Below are positions 26,471-36,500 of a DNA stretch of 64,000 nt, piece after piece. The notes under the pieces were generated by a model. The model saw nothing but the letters and a program-made list of their open reading frames with translations, made no database searches and was not told the DNA's origin. Origin of the DNA: M30B19 sp041741535 (GTDB taxonomy: Bacteria > Planctomycetota > Planctomycetia > Pirellulales > Pirellulaceae); NCBI GenBank assembly GCA_041741535.1, contig JBGSJV010000139.1, positions 1-64,000 on the forward strand, in the 5' to 3' direction. Numbering within the stretch: position 1 is the first letter of the stretch; every line of letters begins with the position of its first letter. The position numbers and the translations under genes are program-made.

Positions 26471-28132
26471 CTAGGAAACCGTCTCGGCGGCCGGGGGCGT
26501 GAAGGAGCCTTCTTGATTTTGCTCGCGACGTCGCCGACGTCGCTGGACGGCCGCTTCCACGAACCCGCAGAACAGCGGGTGGGGGTTGGTGGGTTTTGAC
26601 TTGAACTCGGGATGAAATTGGACACCCACGAACCAGGGATGCGAGTCGATCTCCAAGATCTCGACCAGCTTGCCGTCCGGACTTGTGCCGGAAAAACGCA
26701 TGCCGTGCGCTTCAAACTGTTGCCGATACATGTTGTTGAATTCGTAACGATGCCGGTGGCGTTCGCTGATCGTTCCCGTTTCGTAACAGGCAGCCGCTTT
26801 GCTGGACAAATCCAAGGTGCACGGCATCGCCCCCAGCCGCATCGTGCCACCTTTTTGCGTGACTTCCTTTTGTTCGTTCAGCAAGCAAATGACGGGATGA
26901 GTGATGTCCTTATCGAACTCGGTGGAACCGCAGGACTCCAGGCCCACGACGTTGCGTCCGAACTCGATCGCGGCGCATTGCATACCCAAGCAAATGCCCA
27001 AGAACGGCAAGCCCCGCTCACGAGCCCAACGAATCGCTTGAACCTTGCCTTCGACGCCTCGCTCGCCAAAGCCGCCCGGCACCAGAATCCCATCACATCC
27101 GGCCAGCAAACGCTCGGGGCCTTCTGTCTCCAGTTGTTCGCTTTGCAACCGAGTCACACGAACTCGCGCCCCCAGTTGCATCCCGGCATGATCGATCGCT
27201 TCATAGATCGACTTGTACGCATCACGATGCTCGGCGTATTTGCCTACCACGGCAATGTTGATCTCGACCTCAGGATTGCGCAAGCGATGCAGCAATCGTT
27301 GCCAATCGGATAAGTCCATCACCTTGGCCGGGAGGTTCAAACGTTTGACAATCCATTGGTCCAATTGATTGTCGACCAAGGTCATAGGAACTTCGTAAAT
27401 CGAAAAATCCGTGTCGCGCTCTTCAACAACGGCTTGAACCGGGACGTTGCAGAACAGAGCGATCTTCTCGCGATCATCGCGGCTCAACTCGCGTTCGGTT
27501 CGGCAGACCAACACGTCGGGTTGAATACCAATCTGCCGGAGCAAACCCACCGAGTGTTGGGTTGGCTTGGTTTTCATTTCACCAGCGGCTTTGAGGTAGG
27601 GCACCAACGTCAGGTGCAAATACAAGCAATTCTCTTTGCCAACCTCCAACGAAAATTGGCGAATGGCTTCCAAAAACGGCAGGCTTTCAATGTCGCCCAC
27701 TGTGCCGCCAATTTCCGTGATCACGATATCCACGTCGTCGCTGACCAACGTCGAGATGCACTTTTTGATTTCGTTGGTGATATGAGGAATGACCTGAACC
27801 GTCTTCCCCAGGAACTCGCCGCGTCGCTCCTTTTCGATCACGGACAAATAAATCTGCCCGGTCGTGTAGTTGGAATGCCGAGTCAAAGGACTGTTGGTAA
27901 ATCGTTCGTAGTGCCCCAAGTCCAGATCGGTTTCGCTACCGTCGTCCAGGACGTACACTTCGCCGTGTTGGTAGGGGCTCATCGTGCCCGGATCAACGTT
28001 GATGTACGGATCCAGTTTCTGCATTCGCACCCGCAGACCGCGGCGCTCCAGTAACATCCCTATCGAGGCACTGGTGAGGCCCTTGCCCAGCGAACTGACG
28101 ACGCCACCGGTCACAAATATGTGCTTTGTCAT
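26471..28132 (-). CDS. pyrG: CTP synthase
   Basis: 553 residues; makes CTP from UTP with ATP and glutamine-derived ammonia. The N-terminal synthetase domain has the P-loop GGVVSSLGKG and the DPYINVDPGTMSPYQHGEV segment. The C-terminal class I glutaminase has nucleophile C381 in LGICLGMQ and His-x-Glu in QFHPEF. ATG 28132 is the classic start; the frame is open for 110 more codons upstream with no protein character. The C-terminus ends in an unusual basic stretch (RRRRRREQNQEGSF). Gene size is normal for the family (~535-550). It stands alone, divergent from a metallopeptidase gene. Confidence 0.96.
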   Translation of the reverse strand: MTKHIFVTGGVVSSLGKGLTSASIGMLLERRGLRVRMQKLDPYINVDPGTMSPYQHGEVYVLDDGSETDLDLGHYERFTNSPLTRHSNYTTGQIYLSVIEKERRGEFLGKTVQVIPHITNEIKKCISTLVSDDVDIVITEIGGTVGDIESLPFLEAIRQFSLEVGKENCLYLHLTLVPYLKAAGEMKTKPTQHSVGLLRQIGIQPDVLVCRTERELSRDDREKIALFCNVPVQAVVEERDTDFSIYEVPMTLVDNQLDQWIVKRLNLPAKVMDLSDWQRLLHRLRNPEVEINIAVVGKYAEHRDAYKSIYEAIDHAGMQLGARVRVTRLQSEQLETEGPERLLAGCDGILVPGGFGERGVEGKVQAIRWARERGLPFLGICLGMQCAAIEFGRNVVGLESCGSTEFDKDITHPVICLLNEQKEVTQKGGTMRLGAMPCTLDLSSKAAACYETGTISERHRHRYEFNNMYRQQFEAHGMRFSGTSPDGKLVEILEIDSHPWFVGVQFHPEFKSKPTNPHPLFCGFVEAAVQRRRRRREQNQEGSFTPPAAETVS

Positions 28133-28343
28133 GCGAATCTCTCTCCCTGGTCCTTGGCACCCGCCCGGGGCGTATTGTACCGACCCGCGGCAACTTGGGT
28201 AGCTGCATTTGAGCTGGGTTTCCCACCCGTGCCGCCGCAGTGAAGCGGTCCCCGCCGAGTGCTGCTGGCACAACTGGGTTTTGCGATCCCAGGAGAATCG
28301 TCTACACTTCGCTTTGAACTCGAAAAAACTGCAGGGATGCGAC

Positions 28344-29237
28344 ATGTTGCGATCGAATAACCGAACACTCTGGCTGGGAGTTGGGCTTAGCCTATTACTC
28401 AGCAATGGGTGTTTGCAGCCCACATTGCGCGGGCCAGGAGCCCTGCTATCGTCCAACCTCACGGAACAGGGACCTCCGACGTCGGGCGACGCGGCAGCAT
28501 TGACGTCGGATGAATCCTTCAGTCTGACCCGTGGGCAGCTGCTCTTTCACACCAACTTTTATCTACCGCCCACCCACCCGTTGATCGAAGACGTCGTGGC
28601 GTTGCGGACGGATGTTTTTCGCACGTTACGCTGCGAACCTGGTACTGAGCCCATTCATGTGTATTTGTACCGTAGCCCGCAAGACTTGGCCCGCATCGTC
28701 CAGCAAACGGGCGATCCTATCCTGCAACGCCGAGCCTATTTTTTGCAAACTCCCGACGCGCTCCATGTTTATGCTAGCTGGACCTACGACATCGGCACCG
28801 ATTTGCGACACGAACTGACACATGGCTATCTGCACAGTGTTCAACCACGCATCCCCTTGTGGTTGGACGAAGGTCTGGCCGAGTATTTTGAAGTGGCCCG
28901 CACGGAATCCGGTCGCCACGCTGATCACTTGGCCCATCTGGCTGCATTGCATCGCGAGGGACAGTTGAATCTGGAACTCGAACGCTTGGAGCAGGTTTCC
29001 GATCCAGCCCTGTTCGAGCAAACGGATTATGCGATCAGTTGGCTTTGGGTGTCGTGGTTACTGTCTCGGCCCGACACGGCAACGGCTTTGGCCGAGTACT
29101 TCGCAGCCTTGCCAAGCGACGCCTCCTCCGCTCCGCCGTTGTCCGCGAAGCTGAATAATCTGGGCTCGGATCATCAGCGGTCGATCCGTGAGTACTTGGA
29201 GCAGCGAATTGCCAAAACTCCCAGTCTGACCCGCTGA
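28344..29237 (+). CDS. Lipoprotein zinc metallopeptidase-like protein
   Basis: 297 residues. A lipoprotein signal with lipobox SNGC ends near residue 23 (LLLSNGCLQP). A gluzincin-type site follows: HELTH at 156-160 and, about 20 residues on, DEGLAEYFE (candidate third ligand Glu). This is the pattern of peptidase MA-like / DUF1570-type hydrolases, expected outside the cytoplasm. The substrate is unknown. ATG 28344 follows AGGG. It is divergent from pyrG. Whether it is active depends on the third ligand, which I cannot prove. Confidence 0.75.
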   Translation: MLRSNNRTLWLGVGLSLLLSNGCLQPTLRGPGALLSSNLTEQGPPTSGDAAALTSDESFSLTRGQLLFHTNFYLPPTHPLIEDVVALRTDVFRTLRCEPGTEPIHVYLYRSPQDLARIVQQTGDPILQRRAYFLQTPDALHVYASWTYDIGTDLRHELTHGYLHSVQPRIPLWLDEGLAEYFEVARTESGRHADHLAHLAALHREGQLNLELERLEQVSDPALFEQTDYAISWLWVSWLLSRPDTATALAEYFAALPSDASSAPPLSAKLNNLGSDHQRSIREYLEQRIAKTPSLTR

Positions 29238-29933
29238 TTGGTTCAATCGCATGAACGTATTTCGGCAATCGTGTTCCGATGATCTCGAGGGAAATGGTCG
29301 ACCGTCATCCGGAAGTCGCCCAAATCGTCACCCCAATTTTCAACCAAGTGTCGCTCGGATCGTTGCGGCCCCGTCCATCAAATCACTTTCAGCGGAAAAT
29401 TTTCAGAGAGTTTCTCCTCCGATGGCAGCGGTGGGGTTAAGGTTGGCGCCGGGTACCTTAATCGGCATGGAAGGTCTTGTAACAAGGCGAACGCCGGTCG
29501 TTCAACGATCGCACGCGCCAAAATTCGTCCGCGAAATTGCAGGTCTGGCCTGAGCGGTTGTTCCATTTGACAAAAAAAGCCCTTGGCGAAGTCTCCGGCG
29601 CCGAGTACATTGACCGGTGACCTTTTTGTCTTGCTTCGCTGGTCGTTGCCCCAACCAAACTGCCTTTGCAGAGTTGGCAACCTAAGAACCGCAGTAAAGT
29701 TCAAGTACAAGCGGTGTTATTGCGACAAGTCTTCGCTAGTTTGGTTCCAACCAATTAAATTCCCGAGGTGTCTGCGTTGAGGGTGCTCAACTCACGCCAC
29801 CCATTCGTTAGGGGATGAGAGAAGCAGCGTCGCGCACAAGGTCGACGCTGGTAGGTACATTGTTTCGAGAAGTATTTTGCTTCATCGATAGTAACTACCG
29901 TTCCATTTGTTTTCTCACCCAGGGAATTTTCTG
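29238..29933 (+). other. Long intergenic region upstream of the DEAD-box helicase
   Basis: No protein or RNA gene is supported. A GAAGTATTTTGC/AACTACCG stretch near 29850-29930 is AT-richer and probably holds the helicase promoter and leader. Helicases of this kind often have long leaders, but no specific structure was proven here. Confidence 0.45.
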
Positions 29934-31868
29934 ATGTCGAAAGTGTTACCGGCGGTTAGCCCGGCCGCTGATCCTGCGCTGTTGCTGTTTAGTGATTTGG
30001 AACTACGAGCCGAACTGCAACAAGCGGTGTTGGAGTCGGGATATGTCCAACCTACACCCATTCAAGCCGAGATCATTCCCCACGTTTTGAGCGGACGCGA
30101 CGTGTTGGCTCAATCGCAAACCGGCAGCGGAAAAACCGCGGCTTTTGCGTTGCCAATCTTGTCGAAGATTCAAGTTCCGGCACGACGCCAACCTCAAGTA
30201 TTGGTCCTGGCGCCCACTCGTGAGTTGGCGATGCAAGTCTCTGCTTCGTTCCAGCAATACGGACGGAACTTGGCTGGACTGCAAATTGCCACCATCTACG
30301 GCGGCCAGGATTATGAAGTCCAGTTTCGTCAATTGAGTCGGTTTCCTCAAATCGTCGTTGGTACTCCCGGGCGCATTATCGACCATGTCAACCGTGGACG
30401 TTTGGATCTGAGTGGGATCGAATGTTTGGTCCTCGACGAAGCCGATGAGATGCTGAACATGGGCTTCTTGGAAGACGTGCAGTTTGTCTTGGAACGCATG
30501 CCGGCCGAGCGTCAAATCACTCTGTTCTCGGCGACGGTGCCACCCGCCATTCGTGAAATTGCCGAGCGTTACTTGCGCGACCCTGTGCAAGTCACGATCA
30601 AACAAAAGACCATGACCGCCGAGTCGATCCACCAACGCGCCGTGTTTGTCGGTGTCGCGGAAAAAATGGAAGTGTTGTCGCGGTTCTTGGAAATGGAAAC
30701 GACCGATGGCGTCATCGTCTTTACCAAAACCAAAGAGGCAACCATCACGGTGGCCGAATACTTGATGGAGCAGGGTTACAAGACCACGGCGCTTAACGGC
30801 GACATGCCCCAAAAAGTCCGTGAACGCGCCATCCAACAACTCAAGTCCGGGTACCTGGATATCTTGGTTGCGACCGATGTCGCGGCGCGCGGGCTCGATG
30901 TGCCGCGAATCAGCCATGTGTTCAATTTTGATTTGCCACACGATAGCGAATCTTATATCCATCGCATTGGACGTACGGGTCGCGCGGGACGAGCCGGACA
31001 TGCCATTGTCTTCTTGACCGGCGGACAAAAAAGCAAACTGCGCTTGATCGAGCGAGCGACCAAGCAACCGATTGAAGTCGTGGAACGACCAACCGCCAAA
31101 CAAATCAATCAACGACGCGTCGATCGATTCAAGAGTCGAATTCGTGAAGTCATTGCGGGACAAGACCTGAACTTGTTCCAAAAAATGGTGCAAGAATTGG
31201 TCGGCGAAACGCCTGAACTTTCGCTCGAACAAGTTGGTGCTGCCTTGGCCCAAATGCTGCAAAACGGCCGGCCGTTCCTCTTGGAAGATCGTCCGACCGG
31301 CAGAAGACATCGCGATGATCACAACGATCGCTTCGAACGCCGACCGGAACGCTCCGATCGCTCCGACCGTTCAGGTCGCGGGGACAGGGCAGGGCACGCC
31401 GAACATGCCAGTCGCGGTGACCGCCCCGATCGTAACGATCGTCGACCGGATCGACCGGACCGTGCAGAACGACGGCCCCGCGGGGAACGCCCGGAATTTG
31501 GCGATCGCGCCACCAAGGGGCCACGCCGCGAAGGAAAAGGCAAGCCCGTTGAAACGCGAACACCAACGTCGCGGTCCGCTCCCCCGACAAGTGGGATGAA
31601 ACGTTATCGAGTTGAAATCGGTTGGGATGACGGGGTCAAACCAGGGAGTCTGGTGGGAGCCATCGCCAACGAAGCGGGCCTGGATGGACGCGATATTGGT
31701 ACGATCAACATCCAGGATCGCCATTCGTTCGTCGATTTGCCCAAGAGCCTACCGTTGGATGTCGTCGAATCTTTGGGAATGACCAAGATTCGCGGCAAGG
31801 CGCTCCGGTTAACCCCCGTGATCGCCAAAGCCAAAAGCTCAGGTCGTGCCGATTATTCCAAGGACTGA
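29934..31868 (+). CDS. DEAD-box RNA helicase with DbpA-type C-terminal domain
   Basis: 644 residues. All core motifs are present in order: Q-motif PTPIQ, I QTGSGKT, Ia PTRELA, Ib TPGRI, II DEAD, III SAT, IV VIVFTKT, V TDVAARGLD and VI HRIGRTGRAG. A linker (~455-555) is very rich in Arg and Asp (DRSDRSGRGD, RPDRPDRAERR). The C-terminus (~570-635) is a DbpA/RNA-binding domain (RYRVEIGWDDG, VDLPKSLP). Such proteins unwind structured RNA, in cold growth or ribosome assembly. Start: ATG 29934 after AGGGA. DeaD/CsdA-like; the exact ortholog is not certain. It stands alone. Confidence 0.94.
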   Translation: MSKVLPAVSPAADPALLLFSDLELRAELQQAVLESGYVQPTPIQAEIIPHVLSGRDVLAQSQTGSGKTAAFALPILSKIQVPARRQPQVLVLAPTRELAMQVSASFQQYGRNLAGLQIATIYGGQDYEVQFRQLSRFPQIVVGTPGRIIDHVNRGRLDLSGIECLVLDEADEMLNMGFLEDVQFVLERMPAERQITLFSATVPPAIREIAERYLRDPVQVTIKQKTMTAESIHQRAVFVGVAEKMEVLSRFLEMETTDGVIVFTKTKEATITVAEYLMEQGYKTTALNGDMPQKVRERAIQQLKSGYLDILVATDVAARGLDVPRISHVFNFDLPHDSESYIHRIGRTGRAGRAGHAIVFLTGGQKSKLRLIERATKQPIEVVERPTAKQINQRRVDRFKSRIREVIAGQDLNLFQKMVQELVGETPELSLEQVGAALAQMLQNGRPFLLEDRPTGRRHRDDHNDRFERRPERSDRSDRSGRGDRAGHAEHASRGDRPDRNDRRPDRPDRAERRPRGERPEFGDRATKGPRREGKGKPVETRTPTSRSAPPTSGMKRYRVEIGWDDGVKPGSLVGAIANEAGLDGRDIGTINIQDRHSFVDLPKSLPLDVVESLGMTKIRGKALRLTPVIAKAKSSGRADYSKD

Positions 31869-32056
31869 CCCCGGATTCTCTGCCAGTCGCTGAACGGCCG
31901 ATAGTTGGTCGGAAGTTCGTCACCAGACGGTGGTCAGCGCCGTTGTGTAGACCGTGCCGAAACCACCGTCACCAGACGGTGGACGATGCCGTCGTTCACG
32001 CTGCAGGATCGCCGCCTCTTTTCTCCTGACGGTGATGATGGCGATCGATTTCCGGG

Positions 32057-32986
32057 ATGATCTGGATGATCCAAATCAAACAATACGTCGCCAACCCACT
32101 GGTTTTGATCCTGGTCATTACCGCGGGCGGTTTGGTGCTTGCGGGGAGATTCTGGGACCGGTACCGAACGACTCTGCAACCGCAACCCCAGTTTGCCCTC
32201 TCTTCCGACAACGTGCAAATGACGCCCGCTCCGGACTGGTTGCCGACGGCTGCTCAGCGGCAAATGGTGACCGCAATTTCTAGTAACGGCCGTAGCTTGT
32301 TGGATCCGGGATTGGTCGAGGCCGTCGCCGGGGATTTGCGGCAAGATCCTTGGATCGACCAGATTGTTGAAGTACGGAAGACCCCGACCCAGTTGCTCGT
32401 CAATGTACGATACGGGAAGCCATTGCTTCTGGAGTTGCCCGAACGCCAAGTCGCTTTGATCAATCCCAAAGGTGAAGCGGTAGCCGCTACGGAATTTCCT
32501 CCGGGAGTGGCCGAAGCGGCGCTGCGAATTGCGGTTCGCGATTTGGTCCAAAGTCCCGTGCAATACGGCCAGCCTTGGCCGGACCGACGCGTGGTCCTGG
32601 CTGCGGAGCTCGCTCAACGTTTGCAAATGTGGCAGGATCAAGGCGGATTGGCCGGAATTTACGGACTTTATCTCATGGATTCCGCACCGGCGACTCCGCC
32701 CCAGTCTCCACCGAGGGCGTTGGATCGGCCGGTCGAATTCCGTTTGTGGACGGTTGGTCGAAACGAAATCATTTGGGGGAGCCCCGTCGGCCGAGAATTC
32801 CCCGGCGAAGCGACCGCGAACGAAAAAATCGCTGGTTTGGCTCAGTACATTCGCCTCCATGGCCCGATCGATCTAGGTAGCGACTTGCCGGCGCAGCGTG
32901 GGAATGTCTTGGATCTTCGATCCGGCCAATTGGTTGTCGTCAGAAACGCCAAACAAGCCAGCGAGTTCTCAGGGGTCTACCGATGA
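32057..32986 (+). CDS. Single-pass membrane protein with FtsQ-like layout (function unknown)
   Basis: 309 residues. A short cytoplasmic start is followed by one membrane helix (~12-32) and a large exported part. Residues ~90-150 (DPWIDQIVEVRKTPTQLLVNV, then PERQVALINPKGEAV) recall a POTRA-like domain followed by the beta region of FtsQ/DivIB, where a similar helix/strand/Ile-Asn pattern occurs. If real, it would be a divisome-type protein, remarkable in planctomycetes, which lack FtsZ. The match is by eye and weak. ATG 32057 is used; ATG 32066 has a better ribosome site. The following gene starts after 136 bp or more. Confidence 0.45.
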   Translation: MIWMIQIKQYVANPLVLILVITAGGLVLAGRFWDRYRTTLQPQPQFALSSDNVQMTPAPDWLPTAAQRQMVTAISSNGRSLLDPGLVEAVAGDLRQDPWIDQIVEVRKTPTQLLVNVRYGKPLLLELPERQVALINPKGEAVAATEFPPGVAEAALRIAVRDLVQSPVQYGQPWPDRRVVLAAELAQRLQMWQDQGGLAGIYGLYLMDSAPATPPQSPPRALDRPVEFRLWTVGRNEIIWGSPVGREFPGEATANEKIAGLAQYIRLHGPIDLGSDLPAQRGNVLDLRSGQLVVVRNAKQASEFSGVYR

Positions 32987-33155
32987 GGCTTTTTGACAAA
33001 TCGCGGCAGGATTGCCGCCAATTTGAGGGTAGCGGGCTCTCGGAAAATTTGGTAAGCCGGTATGATTGGGCAAGCTGTGACGCTGGTCTCCGAGTCCTTC
33101 CGGTGGAACTCCCGGTCTCGGCATGCGAACGATCTCCGGAGCGATTGTGAATCCA

Positions 33156-35702
33156 ATGAGCAAGAAAAAACTGTTAGCGTGGGTCGTGGCAGGTCTCGGT
33201 GCAATGAATGCAGGGGCAACGGTCTCTCATCAAACCGTCATGGCTGACGATCACAATCAAAAATTGGCGGCGGTTGTCACACGCCTTGGCGATTGGATCG
33301 TTGATTCGCCGGATGCCGAACGCTGGCGAGTTTTTTTGGACCTGAACAGCGTCGAGACGGTGGTTGGCCGAGGGTATCGCGCTTCGACGAGTGACTTAAC
33401 GAGCACAGCCGCCCGATTTGCCAACTCACACTCGGCACTCCAGCATCCCAACTTCCAATCGGTGCACGCGGCTTTGTTGGAGCAGGCGCGTCGAATTCAA
33501 GCTGCCGAGTCGCTTTACCCAGAGAGCACCTATGCCGCCAGCAATTTGGAAGCATGGAAAGCCGCATTTGTCGAACAAGCAAAACAACTGCGACCATTCT
33601 CGGCCGAACAGGCTAATCAAAAACGTCTCGTGTTGTTAGCGGAAGTTCAACAACTGCGAAAGTACATCGTCGAGCGAGGAGCGGGTTTCACGAACTACGT
33701 GACACCTCCACCAGTCCTCGCAGCGCTGGATCCTGAAATGCAAGCCCGCGAGCCGGCCGCGATTCATGCCGAACAATTGGAACAACTGGACCGCCTGGCG
33801 CAGTGGCTGCAAGTTCCCGTGGTATTCCCATGGGAAAATGCGGGAGCCGCGAATACAGCGACGGCCGTCGGGCAGATTTCCGATCAAGATCCAAGTGGTG
33901 TGTTCCGCATCAGCGACCGCACGGAAGACCCGTTGTCGAATGTAGGCGAGACCCAAATTCAAACCGTGGACTTTCAAGATGTGCCCGCCGATCCCTCGCT
34001 TAATGACGTGTTGACGGGATTGCGATTGCAACAAGTCTGGTTGCAAAAGAACAGTCGCTTGGACCCCAATCCGTATGTTGGCTACACCACTTGGTTGTTG
34101 AACGACTATTTGGTGGCACTGAACTTGGGCCGCCGTGAAAACTTGACGACCCTGCTGGCCCGTCAAGTGGACAATTTGGTGGCTGCCTTGGACGAGTGGC
34201 ATCCGGGCGGCAATCGAAACAAACAAGCCGAAGTTGGACGGATCGTGGGTTTGCTCGACAGCGTTGATCAAGCTCCGGAATTGATCACGGCCTTCAAGCG
34301 AACCTTCTATCGCAACAACGCGGCGGTGTTCGTGGGCGAATCGCTGGTGAATCAACTGGCGTCGCGACCCGTTCAGCAAACCCAGCCTGTCTACGAAGTG
34401 ATTCTGGACAACGAAGTTTTCGGCACGGCCACGACCAATGGCCAAGTCCGCATCGACTTTGTCCCTAACGATCAGCAAGCTCACGTTAGTTTGCAATTGC
34501 GCGGGACCATCAATGCCGACAATTACACGCCTGCTGGACCGGTGACGGCGTTCACAGGGTCACAAGCGGACGTGGAAGCCCGACGCAGTATTTACCTCAA
34601 CGTGGGCGGGTGGCACCAAGAAGCTCCGTATGGAGCCGTGAACTTAAATTCGTACTTCAAGGGTACCAGTTGCGGTCGAATTGTGGATCGGCTGGCCGAG
34701 ATGCAGTTTTCGAATCAACAGGCGGGCGCCGAAGCAATCGGTGCGCGTCGAGCCGAGGATCGAGTGGTTCGCCAATTCGAACAAGAGACGTCCACGGCTT
34801 TGCGCGATGGTCGGGCCCAAATGCAACAGCGTCGCCAAGAGGCTGGTTTGCTGCGTTCGGTTCGGCCCCTTGGGTATTTGCTGACCGACGAACATTTCCT
34901 TCAGGTTCACGCCCGGAAAGTGACCGGTTCGCAAACCTTAGCGATCGCGTCGCCTCCCACGATTGCAACCCCCAGTGATGTGGCCTTTCAATTGCACGAA
35001 AGCTTCTTGAGCAACTTCTTGGAGGATGCCGTTGGCGGTCGTGTTTTGACTCACGAAGACGTGGCCCGCGTCGAAGCCGAACTGCAAAAGGAAAACGCAC
35101 CCAACAGCGGTCAGATCTCCGACGAGCCCGCGGCTCCACGTGAGGCGTTTGAGCTGACCTTTGCCGCCGCTCGGCCAATCGAAGTTCGCTTCGACGAGCA
35201 AATGGTTCATGTCATCCTGAACATCCGCAACTTCAAAGCGCAAGGGCAGTCGGTTAACGACGTGCAAGTGTTGATTCGGTTGAAGCTTCACGTGGATGCC
35301 GCAGATGCAAACACCGTTCGACTCGCGCAAGTGGGCAATATTCGCGCAAGTCTGCTGGACCCCGACAAAATCGACCTCAACACCGCCACTGTTTTGGACT
35401 TGATCGAAAATACACTGAATCGCGAGATTCAACGACAGCGCGAGCGCGCCGGCACAACCGCGGGGACAGCCTTGCCGACGAATTTGATCGATCGGAAAAT
35501 GCTGGCCGAGATCAAGGACCCGCAAGTGGCGAGGATCCTCCAAGCGGCTCAATTGGCCGCGATCAGTTTCGATCAGGGTTGGGCGACCGTTGCTTGGACC
35601 ACTGGCTCGGGAAATGTTTCGCCGGCTAAGGACTTGTCCGCGATTACCAGCGCCGCGGGTTTCGAAGAATTGACGCGGGCGGCTCAAGCCGAACAAGAAT
35701 AA
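33156..35702 (+). CDS. Large exported protein of unknown function
   Basis: 848 residues. An N-terminal signal peptide (KKKLLAWVVAGLGAMNAG, cleavage near VMA) is followed by a long helical region (~30-280, Gln/Ala/Glu-rich, e.g. EQLEQLDRLAQWLQVP), then a mixed region with repeated Asn/Asp-rich beta segments and, near residue 660, a helix-strand transition (FELTFAAARPIEVRFDEQ). No known catalytic motif was found. It is the first gene of a tight operon: the methyltransferase starts 15 bases after its stop. ATG 33156 is chosen because the signal peptide starts there; the frame is open from 33123. Likely conserved in planctomycetes, function unknown. Confidence 0.6.
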   Translation: MSKKKLLAWVVAGLGAMNAGATVSHQTVMADDHNQKLAAVVTRLGDWIVDSPDAERWRVFLDLNSVETVVGRGYRASTSDLTSTAARFANSHSALQHPNFQSVHAALLEQARRIQAAESLYPESTYAASNLEAWKAAFVEQAKQLRPFSAEQANQKRLVLLAEVQQLRKYIVERGAGFTNYVTPPPVLAALDPEMQAREPAAIHAEQLEQLDRLAQWLQVPVVFPWENAGAANTATAVGQISDQDPSGVFRISDRTEDPLSNVGETQIQTVDFQDVPADPSLNDVLTGLRLQQVWLQKNSRLDPNPYVGYTTWLLNDYLVALNLGRRENLTTLLARQVDNLVAALDEWHPGGNRNKQAEVGRIVGLLDSVDQAPELITAFKRTFYRNNAAVFVGESLVNQLASRPVQQTQPVYEVILDNEVFGTATTNGQVRIDFVPNDQQAHVSLQLRGTINADNYTPAGPVTAFTGSQADVEARRSIYLNVGGWHQEAPYGAVNLNSYFKGTSCGRIVDRLAEMQFSNQQAGAEAIGARRAEDRVVRQFEQETSTALRDGRAQMQQRRQEAGLLRSVRPLGYLLTDEHFLQVHARKVTGSQTLAIASPPTIATPSDVAFQLHESFLSNFLEDAVGGRVLTHEDVARVEAELQKENAPNSGQISDEPAAPREAFELTFAAARPIEVRFDEQMVHVILNIRNFKAQGQSVNDVQVLIRLKLHVDAADANTVRLAQVGNIRASLLDPDKIDLNTATVLDLIENTLNREIQRQRERAGTTAGTALPTNLIDRKMLAEIKDPQVARILQAAQLAAISFDQGWATVAWTTGSGNVSPAKDLSAITSAAGFEELTRAAQAEQE

Positions 35703-35717
35703 GGTGAGCAACAGAAC

Positions 35718-36500
35718 ATGAAGACCTCCGAACTAAAGTTGAGCCGTAACTACGACCGGGCTGCTTGGTTCTACGAGGCCTCGTCGAATCTGTACAGCAC
35801 TGGGCAAATTAAAGTTGCCAAGCTGAGTCAACTGCGGTTCCTCACGCCGGGACAATCTATCTTGTATTTGGGAGTCGGAGCCGGCGAAGACGCTTGTGAA
35901 GCTGCCAAACAAGGATTGAAAGTCACCTGCCTTGATATCAGCCAAGGAATGCTTGCTCGTTTGCAACGAAAGTTGGACCGAGCCGGATTGAGTGCCGAGT
36001 TGATTTGTGGGAACGCGTTTGACCATTGCCGTTATGGCGAGTACGACGCGGTCGCGACCAACTTTTTCCTCAATTGCTTCAAGCGACCGATGATGCTGGA
36101 GATGATGCAGCACGCTTTGAGCTTGGTTCGGCCTGGCGGTCGTTTCTTTGTGGCGGACGTCAGTCCTCCGCAGGGGACCTGGGCGGGGCGCGCGTTCAAC
36201 TTCGCCTACTCCAAATGGGCCATGGCCATGTTTTGGGCGATGCAATTGGTGCCCTGGCACGAAAATTACAACTACGCGGATGAACTTCGGCAATTGGGTA
36301 TCCAAGTGGACGATGTCAGTAACTTTCGGTTGGGTGGGATCGGTCCGATCATGTTCCAATCCGTCGCGGCGACTCGAACTGTTTCCGTTACCACCAGCAC
36401 CATCCCCAGGCCGCATCTGAGCCATTCGTTAGCGGCCAATTCGGTTGCCGACACGGTGGTCTCGGGAGAGAAGCATGTTGGTCTCGGGAGAGAGTCATGA
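35718..36500 (+). CDS. Class I SAM-dependent methyltransferase
   Basis: 260 residues. The SAM-binding fold is clear: YLGVGAGEDA (motif I), CLDISQGML with the acidic ribose ligand (motif II region), and VATNFFLNCF then LSLVRPGGRFFVADV (motif III). The C-terminus loses the core and has an additional hydrophobic segment around AMAMFWAMQLVP, so the protein may sit at the membrane. Substrate is unknown, with lipid or quinone headgroups possible. Start is ATG 35718 with GGTG upstream. It overlaps the DUF2156 gene by ATGA, so both are coupled and probably act on the same product. Confidence 0.82.
   Translation: MKTSELKLSRNYDRAAWFYEASSNLYSTGQIKVAKLSQLRFLTPGQSILYLGVGAGEDACEAAKQGLKVTCLDISQGMLARLQRKLDRAGLSAELICGNAFDHCRYGEYDAVATNFFLNCFKRPMMLEMMQHALSLVRPGGRFFVADVSPPQGTWAGRAFNFAYSKWAMAMFWAMQLVPWHENYNYADELRQLGIQVDDVSNFRLGGIGPIMFQSVAATRTVSVTTSTIPRPHLSHSLAANSVADTVVSGEKHVGLGRES

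Noticed and set aside
29238..29933. Riboswitch or structured RNA leader of the helicase
   Set aside because: No recognised motif; only a long untranslated stretch.
30003..31322. 439-codon minus-strand frame
   Set aside because: Antisense to the DEAD-box helicase with all its motifs.
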